DNA of 45,630 nucleotides from Clostridiales bacterium (GTDB lineage: Bacteria; Bacillota; Clostridia; Oscillospirales; CAG-272). Where the stretch lies: contig JAAWQR010000021.1 in the NCBI GenBank assembly GCA_022800625.1, positions 1 to 45,630 on the forward strand, given 5' to 3'. Below are positions 32,793-39,942 of the stretch, piece after piece. The position numbers were made by a program, and so were the translations under genes. Every line of letters starts with the position of its first letter. The stretch's first letter is position 1. The notes below the pieces were generated by a model. It had not been told where the DNA came from, searched no databases, and was given only the letters and a program-made list of their open reading frames with translations.

Positions 32793-33456
32793 GGCTTTGC
32801 CCTGATCTCTCTCCTGATTTGTGACGATCGTTTATTTTATTTGTCCTCATTTTGCCCGCGGGTTTGCCCTCAGAGCGTACTTTTTTCTCATGACATGTCA
32901 GACGGCACAGTAACATGGCAAATCCAGTGCAGAATACTGAGCATATCCATACGGGAATGATTATGCAGTATGGGGAGACTGAGCCTGCCGCGTGTCTCAG
33001 CGTTATGACGGTAGTGGGGAGCAGATTGATAGACGACGTTCCGAGCACGGCGAGAGTTACCATATCGTCGCTTGCCCGTTCGGGATCAGGGTTTATTCGG
33101 TCAAGCTTTTCCATTGCGCTGAGTGCAAAAGGAGTTGCCGCATTGGCGATTCCGAGCATGTTCGCCGCTGTTGCCGCTACGATCTCCTCGTCTCCTTCTC
33201 CCGACTCAAACGCGGAGGGGAACAAACGGCTTAGGAGCGGCCGCATGAGACGGGACAGAAAACGAACCGCTCCGATCTGACGCAAAACCTCGATTATGCC
33301 GCACCACAGGCACATCATGCCGAGCATTGACAGCGACAGCGTAACTCCGCGTCCCGCGCCGTTCAGAATCGCACTTGACAGCGCTCCTATATTCCCGTTT
33401 ATTCCTGCGCTGACGCATGATATCAGGCATATTATAAAAAAACATTTTCCAAGCAT
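32785..33456 (-). CDS. spmA: Spore maturation protein SpmA
   Basis: A 223-residue membrane protein: LSLSMLGMMCLWCGIIEVLRQ, RPLLSRLFPS, TAANMLGIANAATPFALSAMEKL, MVTLAVLGTSSINLLPTTVITLR. This is the SpmA pattern with its partner spmB directly downstream. Both act in the forespore or mother-cell membrane during late sporulation. The gene is divergent from the AbrB-type regulator at 33741, and the interval between contains both promoters. Confidence 0.93.
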   Translation of the reverse strand: MLGKCFFIICLISCVSAGINGNIGALSSAILNGAGRGVTLSLSMLGMMCLWCGIIEVLRQIGAVRFLSRLMRPLLSRLFPSAFESGEGDEEIVAATAANMLGIANAATPFALSAMEKLDRINPDPERASDDMVTLAVLGTSSINLLPTTVITLRHAAGSVSPYCIIIPVWICSVFCTGFAMLLCRLTCHEKKVRSEGKPAGKMRTNKINDRHKSGERSGQSHD

Positions 33457-33567
33457 AAGTTCCTGCCCTCATTCTTTGTGTATATGGTAAATAATGGATT
33501 TATGTGTCGTTTAAAAACGAAAAATACAAATTTTAACAGAAATAATAGATTTTTTCCTGAAAAAGGG

Positions 33568-33596
33568 TTGACAATAAGATAAAATCATGGTAAAAT
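33568..33596 (+). promoter_or_regulatory. Promoter of the AbrB-type regulator
   Basis: TTGACA (33568-33573), 17-nt spacer, TAAAAT (33591-33596), giving a leader of about 140 nt. Confidence 0.7.
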
Positions 33597-33649
33597 ATGT
33601 CATGTAAGTGATCACATGGATGATAAAATAACTGTGTGATAAGGAAATG

Positions 33650-33688
33650 CCGAAAAACTTAGGCCGGAATATTCCGCACGTTTTTCGG
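33650..33688 (+). promoter_or_regulatory. Stem-loop in the leader of the AbrB-type gene
   Basis: CCGAAAAAC (33650-33658) pairs perfectly with GTTTTTCGG (33680-33688), and the loop holds the palindrome CGGAAT/ATTCCG (33665-33676). It sits 53 nt before the start codon and has no terminating T run at its end. It could be an operator, possibly autoregulatory, or an RNA element. Confidence 0.5.
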
Positions 33689-33740
33689 AATGAATTCGGT
33701 ACCGTACGGGAAAGATTCAAAGAAAGGGATGGTTATAATT

Positions 33741-33989
33741 ATGAAATCACTCGGAATTGTAAGAAAAGTTGACGAACTCGGAAGACTTGTGCTCCCCATT
33801 GAAATAAGAAAAAGACTTGATCTTGCCACCGGAGACGGGGTGGAAATATTTGTTGAACGCGACCGCGTAATACTGAAGAAATATGAACCTGCGTGCCTTT
33901 TCTGCGGAGACGCTGACAATGTTATTACATATCATGACAAAAAGATATGCAAAAAGTGTGTCGAAGAGCTTAAAAAGACCGAAATATAA
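33741..33989 (+). CDS. AbrB-family transition-state regulator with zinc-ribbon-like tail
   Basis: An 82-residue protein. Residues 1-50 form an AbrB/SpoVT swapped-hairpin DNA-binding domain (LGIVRKVDELGRLVLPIEIRK, GDGVEIFVERDRVIL). The C-terminal 30 residues have two CxxC pairs (CLFC and CKKC, 16 residues apart) in place of the usual multimerisation domain, suggesting a zinc ribbon. Family members control the change from growth to stationary phase and sporulation. The start is ATG 33741; an in-frame ATG at 33729 sits too close to AAAGGG. Confidence 0.9.
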   Translation: MKSLGIVRKVDELGRLVLPIEIRKRLDLATGDGVEIFVERDRVILKKYEPACLFCGDADNVITYHDKKICKKCVEELKKTEI

Positions 33990-34059
33990 TATATGCAGTC
34001 ACAAAATTGCTCCGTTTAAAAAATAGGCGGCAATACGGGCTCACAGCTAATAATATGAA

Positions 34060-34125
34060 CCGGCAGAGCGGACTATGCCGGCGTCGGCTTTTTTTGCGGC
34101 GTCGGTACAGTCCGCGCATTTTTTT
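34060..34125 (+). terminator. Overlapping terminator hairpins after the AbrB-type gene
   Basis: CCGGCA (34060-34065)/TGCCGG (34076-34081) is followed by a T7 run at 34089-34095. GCGGACT (34068-34074)/AGTCCGC (34109-34115) is followed by another T run at 34119-34125. The two stems overlap, so they are alternatives or consecutive stops. Confidence 0.75.
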
Positions 34126-34193
34126 GAGATTCTCGGGATAATAATGATATTATAGGACGAAACAGTATTTTACAGTGAAAGGAAAATATTAAA

Positions 34194-35984
34194 GTGTCAA
34201 TAAAATCAAGAAAAGAAGCCGACAGCGCATTTATGTGGGATCTGTCGCACATTTTTGAAAACCGTGAAAAATGGAACGCGGCATATGAGAGGGCAGGACT
34301 CGGTATATCCGAATGCGCCGATTTGAAAGGTACGCTTGCACAGAGTGAAGACTCGCTCCTTCTCGGGCTTGAAAAAATATATGAAGTAGCAGAGCTGGTC
34401 GAGCTTGTATACGTATATGCGAGCCTTCATAAAGAGTCGGATAACGGAGACGCGGAGTATCAGGATATGGAGGGACGCGCCGTTAATCTGATCGTACGCT
34501 TTTCCTCAGAGATTGCGTTTATGAATCCTGAAATACTGTCTATTGGCGAGGCGCGGCTCGGCGAGATAATAAAATCGGAGAAATTCTCAAAGTACCGTCA
34601 CATAATCGAAGACATTGCGCGTATGGCTCCGCATACTCTTGACGAAAACGGCGAAAAAATGCTTGCAATGCTATCGGACGCAGCGGCCGCTCCGTCGGAT
34701 TCTTTCGGAATGCTTGAAAGCGTTGATATGACATTCCCTGAGATAACTGATAAAAACGGTGAAGCTGTCGAACTGACACACGGAAATTTCAGGGTGTACA
34801 TTGAAAGCTCAGACCGTGAGCTCAGGCGTGAGGCTTATGAAAAATATTTCGGGGAATTTCGCAAATATATAAATACCTTTGCTGCAATGTATTCGGGGGC
34901 TGTAAAGTTTGATTCATATTTTGCACGTGTCAGAGGATTTGGTGACGCATGCGAAAGCGCACTTTTTGCATCAAATGTTCCGACAGATGTGTATGACAGC
35001 CTGACATCCGCTGTGAGAGCGGGACTTGACAGTATGAAAAAATATATTTCTCTGAGGAGACGTGCGCTTGGACTTGATGAGCTTCAGATGTATGATCTGT
35101 ACTGTCCGCTTGCAAATCTTCCGAATATCACAGTGACATATGAGGAAGCATGCGAAACAGTGAAGCGCGCGTGCGCGCCGCTCGGAGAAGAATATGTTTC
35201 ACTGCTCGAGCGTGCGTTCTCTGAAAAGTGGATAGACGTTTATGAGAACCGCGGAAAAACAACAGGCGCATTTTCCTGCGGAGTATACGGAGTCCATCCT
35301 TATGTCCTGCTTAACTTTACGGGCACGCTTGACGATATGTTTACGATAGCTCATGAGCTTGGGCACGCAATGCACTCATATTTTTCGGACAGAGCGCAGG
35401 ACTTTGCTAATCATGATTATAAGATTATGGCGGCGGAGGTCGCATCGACCGTAAACGAGGTACTGCTCACAAAATACCTGCTGAAAACCGAGACTGATCC
35501 CGCGAGACGCGCATATGTGCTCAATCATTTTCTTGAGGGCTTCCGCACTACGGTCTTTCGTCAGACATTGTTTGCGGAATTTGAGCGTCGGGCGCACGAC
35601 ATGTATGACGAGGGTATACCTCTTACGGCCGAGAGCCTGAACTCCCTGTACCGTGAGCTGAATCTTGCCTATTACGACGGTGTCGATATCTGCGGACTTC
35701 ACGATATAGAATGGGCGCGGATACCGCATTTTTACAGAGCTTTTTATGTATATCAGTATGCAACGGGATTTTGTTCTGCTGTCGCGATAGCTGATAATAT
35801 TGAACAGGGTTGTCGTGTTGACGATTATCTGAAATTTCTGTCGCTCGGCGGCTCTGATTATCCGATCGATGAGCTTAAGATTGCAGGGGTTGACCTTGCA
35901 TCGCAGGAAACGGTGACAAAGGCACTTTCCGTATTTGACAGAACGATTGACGAGCTTGAAGAGGCTTTGGGTTTAAAGAAATAA
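34194..35984 (+). CDS. pepF: Oligoendopeptidase F (M3B)
   Basis: A 596-residue cytoplasmic zinc metallopeptidase that cleaves short peptides. The zinc motif is IAHELGHAMHSYF (His387, Glu388, His391), with the third ligand in AAEVASTVNEVL. Other marks are WDLSHIFENREKW at the N-terminus and HDIEWARIPHFYRAFYVYQYATGF near the C-terminus. Length is normal for PepF. The start is GTG 34194 behind GAAAGGA. It stands alone between the terminators at 34060-34125 and a weak hairpin at about 36001. Confidence 0.95.
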   Translation: MSIKSRKEADSAFMWDLSHIFENREKWNAAYERAGLGISECADLKGTLAQSEDSLLLGLEKIYEVAELVELVYVYASLHKESDNGDAEYQDMEGRAVNLIVRFSSEIAFMNPEILSIGEARLGEIIKSEKFSKYRHIIEDIARMAPHTLDENGEKMLAMLSDAAAAPSDSFGMLESVDMTFPEITDKNGEAVELTHGNFRVYIESSDRELRREAYEKYFGEFRKYINTFAAMYSGAVKFDSYFARVRGFGDACESALFASNVPTDVYDSLTSAVRAGLDSMKKYISLRRRALGLDELQMYDLYCPLANLPNITVTYEEACETVKRACAPLGEEYVSLLERAFSEKWIDVYENRGKTTGAFSCGVYGVHPYVLLNFTGTLDDMFTIAHELGHAMHSYFSDRAQDFANHDYKIMAAEVASTVNEVLLTKYLLKTETDPARRAYVLNHFLEGFRTTVFRQTLFAEFERRAHDMYDEGIPLTAESLNSLYRELNLAYYDGVDICGLHDIEWARIPHFYRAFYVYQYATGFCSAVAIADNIEQGCRVDDYLKFLSLGGSDYPIDELKIAGVDLASQETVTKALSVFDRTIDELEEALGLKK

Positions 35985-36014
35985 ATACAGTACGAATCAA
36001 GGGAGACGGTAAAA

Positions 36015-36037
36015 AAATGCGCCTCCCTCAAAATATT
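36015..36037 (+). repeat. Direct repeat, copy 1 (left of MerR-FGGY cassette)
   Basis: AAATGCGCCTCCCTCA followed by a seven-nt AAATATT, identical at 22 of 23 positions to 39233-39255. In this copy the CTCCC also pairs with GGGAG at 36001 as a small hairpin after pepF. Confidence 0.75.
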
Positions 36038-36145
36038 ATAAAAATACCGTCGAATTATAGTCGGCGTATCAGCGCGAAATCCAAAATAATAATTATAAAT
36101 GTCCGTTTCAAATGTAAATAAAACGTAAACTTGATTGAACATGTA

Positions 36146-36176
36146 TTGACTTTGCCCGTAAAGGATAGATTAAAAT
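36146..36176 (+). promoter_or_regulatory. MerR-type promoter with 19-nt spacer
   Basis: TTGACT (36146-36151) and TAAAAT (36171-36176) are separated by 19 nt, the overlong spacing on which MerR activators work. A short dyad CTTT/AAAG (36150-36163) lies inside. A competing TATAAT at 36182-36187 lacks a good -35. Confidence 0.5.
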
Positions 36177-36218
36177 AGTCCTATAATCGGAAAATTTGCA
36201 ATATATGAGGTCATATTT

Positions 36219-37997
36219 ATGAAAATCAGTGATGTTGAACGCATAACAGGATTAACGGCAAAGACTATACGTTTGTACGAAAGTAAAAAACTCATATGCG
36301 TCAGCCGCAGCAATAATTCATATCGAGAATACTCGGATGAAAATGTTGAAATGCTGAATCGAATAAAGCAGATGCGCAAACTCGGCATTGCAATTGCCGA
36401 TATTAAGCTTTGGTGCGACGGTATTATAGACGTTGATACGCTTATCAAGAAAAGACGGTCGGAGCTTGAAAATTTAGAAAAGCTGAGTGCCAGACAAAAG
36501 AAAGAATGTTGCGATATTCTCGAAAATAAACATAATTTTGATAAGTTTTTTGATTTTAGTACAGAAAAATCTTTTGAATACGAAGCCTTGTCGCTTGGAA
36601 TCGATATCGGAACAACTTCAATCTCAGCGCAGCTTATCGATCTTAAAAGCGGTAAAACGGTTCATATGTACACTTTTGAACACTCAAGTGAAGTTGAAGT
36701 TCCGGGATTTTCCGACGGATACGCTCATGACGCCGTATCGCTCTCCGAAATTATTATAAATTTTGCCCTTTCTGTAATTGATACATATTCGGTAGTGAAA
36801 TCAATTGGCATTACGGGACAGATGCACGGAATCGTTTGCCTGGACGAGGATAATAATGTTCTGTCTCCTTTTTATACATGGCAAAACAAATTCGGTGCAA
36901 GGATCGTTGAAGGACGGAGCATCTGTCGGCAGATACAGGATATTACCGGCGAAAGCGTACCGACAGGGTACGGGTTTGTGACCTTATATGCACTGCAAAA
37001 GCTCGGACTTTTAAATCAGAATGCAGTAAAGATTTGCACGATTCCTGATTTTGCGGCAATGAAGCTGTGCGGAAACAGCCGGGTAATAACCCATCCGACC
37101 AATGCGGCGGGACTTGGATTTTTCAATGTAAATGATTTGGAGTTTTCATATGATAAGCTATTTAAACTCGGGATTTCGGAAAGCTTTATTCCGACTGTAA
37201 TCAAAGGTAATTCGTTCGACGGAAGCTACGGCGTTATCGGATCTTTTCAGGGGATTCCGGTTGCATGCGCCATAGGAGATAATCAGGCGGCAGCATTTGC
37301 TTCATTAAAAAATGATAATCAAATACTGATCAATGTTGGAACCGGCTCTCAGATCAGCGTGCCGATAACAACTTACGGTAAAACAGCCGATTCGTGTATA
37401 GAAATCAGACCGTATTTTGACGGGAAGCGTCTGTTGTCAGGTTCATGCCTTTGCGGAGGAAAAGCATATGCTGTACTTGCAGATTTTTTTGTAAAAACAG
37501 CTCAAATGCTGGGAATGAATATCAGCAGACAAGAAGTATATTCAAAAATGGAGAGCTTACTGCAAAAAAATGCTGAAACGAAGTGCGGGCGGGAAAAGCT
37601 CGATATATCAACACAATTTGCAGGCACACGTTATGATGATGCGGTAAGAGGATATATAAAAAATATCGGAATGAACAACTTGATTCCTGAGGCATTGATC
37701 GACGGAGTACTTGAAGCAATTATTCGCGAAATGTATGACATGTATGAAATAATGAGGGAAACGGCAGCTTTGCCGCATCATGCTCAAACTGTGGTTTCTG
37801 GAAATGCAATGCGGCTAAACCCTGCCCTCAGGAGAAAAATATCAGACATATTTGAAACGGAAATATTTATGACTCATAAGGAAGAAGCTGCATACGGAGC
37901 TGCGCTGTACTCGGCGATAGCCTGCGGAATAATAACAAGAAAAAAAAGCTTTAGTTTGATTCAATATGAAAAGGACGGTATCGGTAATGAATATTAA
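36219..37997 (+). CDS. Fusion of MerR-type DNA-binding domain and FGGY sugar kinase
   Basis: One uninterrupted 592-residue frame. Residues 1-70 are a MerR helix-turn-helix with wing (KISDVERITGLTAKTIRLYE, REYSDENVEMLNRIKQMRKL). Residues 75-115 are a charged helical linker like the MerR dimerisation coil. From about residue 123 a complete FGGY kinase follows: phosphate motif GIDIGTTSISAQL (127-139), ITGQMHGIV, catalytic Asp354 in AIGDNQAA, adenosine site NVGTGSQIS (372-380), and a C-terminal VVSGNAMRLNPALRR. It is closest in feel to sedoheptulokinase/xylulokinase types. It may phosphorylate a sugar and sense it to control its own operon. It overlaps the next gene by 11 nt. Confidence 0.88.
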   Translation: MKISDVERITGLTAKTIRLYESKKLICVSRSNNSYREYSDENVEMLNRIKQMRKLGIAIADIKLWCDGIIDVDTLIKKRRSELENLEKLSARQKKECCDILENKHNFDKFFDFSTEKSFEYEALSLGIDIGTTSISAQLIDLKSGKTVHMYTFEHSSEVEVPGFSDGYAHDAVSLSEIIINFALSVIDTYSVVKSIGITGQMHGIVCLDEDNNVLSPFYTWQNKFGARIVEGRSICRQIQDITGESVPTGYGFVTLYALQKLGLLNQNAVKICTIPDFAAMKLCGNSRVITHPTNAAGLGFFNVNDLEFSYDKLFKLGISESFIPTVIKGNSFDGSYGVIGSFQGIPVACAIGDNQAAAFASLKNDNQILINVGTGSQISVPITTYGKTADSCIEIRPYFDGKRLLSGSCLCGGKAYAVLADFFVKTAQMLGMNISRQEVYSKMESLLQKNAETKCGREKLDISTQFAGTRYDDAVRGYIKNIGMNNLIPEALIDGVLEAIIREMYDMYEIMRETAALPHHAQTVVSGNAMRLNPALRRKISDIFETEIFMTHKEEAAYGAALYSAIACGIITRKKSFSLIQYEKDGIGNEY

Positions 37998-39210
37998 AAT
38001 AACCGCTGTGATAAAAGAAGGCACGGCATGGCTAGAAACAAACGGGGAAAGCCCGCTCAGAGTTACGGTGGCAGATGAAAAGCTCTGTGTTTGCTTATAT
38101 TACAGCTTCCGTGAGGAACCGCTGCATTTAAATGCCGATATAAAAGCGGGAGACAGGATTGAAATAAAAATCACCGATATCCGTATTGAGCTGTTTGTCA
38201 ATGAGGAACTGCGGGATGAAGAATGGCCGGCGGGAAAAATCAGTTTGTGTTCCGAAAGCCTTTCTTGCGGAGACTTCGCGCTCTCAACTGTTTTTTTTGA
38301 GAGAGAAGCGAAAGATGCACCTCTCTCAAGCATAAGACATAATGTCAAGATTGAGGATATACGAAAAAACGGTATAAATATCGGAGACTGTATGCCTTAT
38401 TCGTATGAAGAGGATACAGGAGCTCGCGGGGACGGTCGGTATCATTTGTTTTTCCTCAGAGACCGCCATCATCACGGAAGCAAGTGGGGACTCGGAGCAC
38501 ATCAGTGGGCTCATATTTCGACCGATAATTTTCAAACATGGGAAGAGCATCCTATGGCGGTGCCTGTAGAAGCTCAGTATGAAGGCTCTATCTGCACAGG
38601 ATCGGTTATATACGCCGAAGGAAAATATTATGCGTGGTATTCCGTCCGTATGTACGATTCCACTCCCGCAAGATTTAAATTTTCCGTATCGGAGAACGGA
38701 ATAAATTTCAAAAAAAGCGAAGATTATTTTATTGTGCCGAATAAATATCAACAAATCCGCGCGAGGGATCCCAAGATTATTTTTTTTGATCGAAAGTATC
38801 ATATGTTCATTACAACAAATCTGATTTCAAACGGAAAAGGCTGTCTTGCTCATCTTGTATCGGATAAGCCGGATATGTCAAATTATAAGGATTTGGGAGC
38901 TATGATAGAGTATGATGGGTGTGAGCATCCCGAATGCCCGGATTGGTTCAAAATCGGAGATTATTTTTATCTTGTTTTTTCGATAGACGGAGTTGCCAGA
39001 TACGCTTATTCAAAAGAGCCGTTCTCCAATTGGCGCTTTCCGAACAATAATGCAATTTGGTGCGGCTTGGTACCGAAATCGGCAATATTCGGCGGAAAAA
39101 GAATTTTTGCGGGTTTTACAGGAGACGGAGGATACGGAGGAGACGTTGTGTTTTGTGAAGCAAAGCAACAAATAAACGGAGAACTTCGTTTTGAATATTA
39201 CGATAAATAA
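37987..39210 (+). CDS. Cytoplasmic GH32-like five-bladed propeller glycosidase
   Basis: A 407-residue protein without signal peptide. An N-terminal beta-sandwich of about 100 residues precedes a GH32/43-type propeller: GDCMPYSYEED and YHLFFLRDRHHHGSKWG, then RARDPKIIFF (the RDP motif) and EHPECPDWFKIGDYFYLVFS (the EC acid/base motif). The usual WMNDPNG nucleophile motif is replaced by NIGDCMPYS, so Asp of GDCM would be the nucleophile. It would split a fructoside or related sugar whose product the upstream kinase phosphorylates; this pairing is inference. The start is ATG 37987 inside the kinase gene, with AAGGACGG upstream. Confidence 0.8.
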   Translation: MNIKITAVIKEGTAWLETNGESPLRVTVADEKLCVCLYYSFREEPLHLNADIKAGDRIEIKITDIRIELFVNEELRDEEWPAGKISLCSESLSCGDFALSTVFFEREAKDAPLSSIRHNVKIEDIRKNGINIGDCMPYSYEEDTGARGDGRYHLFFLRDRHHHGSKWGLGAHQWAHISTDNFQTWEEHPMAVPVEAQYEGSICTGSVIYAEGKYYAWYSVRMYDSTPARFKFSVSENGINFKKSEDYFIVPNKYQQIRARDPKIIFFDRKYHMFITTNLISNGKGCLAHLVSDKPDMSNYKDLGAMIEYDGCEHPECPDWFKIGDYFYLVFSIDGVARYAYSKEPFSNWRFPNNNAIWCGLVPKSAIFGGKRIFAGFTGDGGYGGDVVFCEAKQQINGELRFEYYDK

Positions 39211-39232
39211 GTTAATGTTGTAGGACAGACAC

Positions 39233-39255
39233 AAATGCGCCTCCCTCAGAATATT
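39233..39255 (+). repeat. Direct repeat, copy 2 (right of MerR-FGGY cassette)
   Basis: Second copy of the 23-nt direct repeat first seen at 36015-36037, with one mismatch. The two copies bracket exactly the kinase/GH32 operon and lie 3,218 bp apart. Confidence 0.75.
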
Positions 39256-39348
39256 TTCACAAATATTGAAAAATTCCGCAATATACCGCCCGTTTTTGCG
39301 ACTGTATAGGTGAGGGGGGTAATAAAAACCGTGAAAGGAGGGCTCAAC

Positions 39349-39942
39349 TTGGAGAATGAACTCAGATGCGAAGACAAATTGATAATTGAATTTTACATAA
39401 ACCGCAGCGAAGAAGCGATAGTACAAAGCGAAGCCAAATACGGAGCATATTGCTCTCGTATCGCCATGAATATTCTGTCGGACAAGCGCGATGCGGAGGA
39501 ATGTGTAAGCGATGCGCTTTACGCGGCTTGGGAGAGGATTCCTCCTGAGAATCCAAACTCTTTGCGCGCGTTTTTAGGGAGGATCACAAGAAATCTTGCG
39601 ATCAGCAAATATCGGAAAAGAAAAGCCGGAAAGCGTGGCGGTGTCGAAGATATTCTGCTTTCAGAGCTTGAAGAATGCGTTCCTCACGGTGAGATCGGCT
39701 CACAGTGTGACAGCGTGGACAATGAAATCGAAGGCAGATTTCTGACTGAAAAGATTGAAAATTGGCTTGATACACTGAGCGAGGACAATTCATCGCTGTT
39801 TATAAGGCGGTATTGGTACGGCGAATCAGTTTCGGCTCTCGGAGCTGAGATTGGAAAGAGCGATGCTCAGACAGCGCAGATTATGTACCGACTGCGAAAA
39901 AAACTCAGAGAATTTCTTGAAAAGGAAGGTATAACGGTATGA
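39349..39942 (+). CDS. ECF-like RNA polymerase sigma factor
   Basis: A 197-residue sigma-70-family factor. Region 2 is EAIVQSEAKYGAYCSRIAMNIL, DAEECVSDALYAAWERIPP, followed by LRAFLGRITRNLAISKYRKRK. Region 4 is FIRRYWYGESVSALGAEIGK, AQTAQIMYRLRKKLREFL. The start is TTG 39349, with a perfect AAAGGAGGG at 39334-39342 and six nt spacing. The sequence GACTGTATAGGTGAGGGG before it may be an autoregulated promoter, which I cannot confirm. The stop codon overlaps the serpin start (ATGA), so the two proteins are translationally coupled. Confidence 0.9.
   Translation: MENELRCEDKLIIEFYINRSEEAIVQSEAKYGAYCSRIAMNILSDKRDAEECVSDALYAAWERIPPENPNSLRAFLGRITRNLAISKYRKRKAGKRGGVEDILLSELEECVPHGEIGSQCDSVDNEIEGRFLTEKIENWLDTLSEDNSSLFIRRYWYGESVSALGAEIGKSDAQTAQIMYRLRKKLREFLEKEGITV

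Noticed and set aside
36219-37997. The FGGY kinase as the missing fuculokinase/rhamnulokinase of the compartment
   Set aside because: It lies 22 kb away, is fused to its own regulator, and is paired with a GH32-like enzyme; no sequence feature ties it to fucose or rhamnose.
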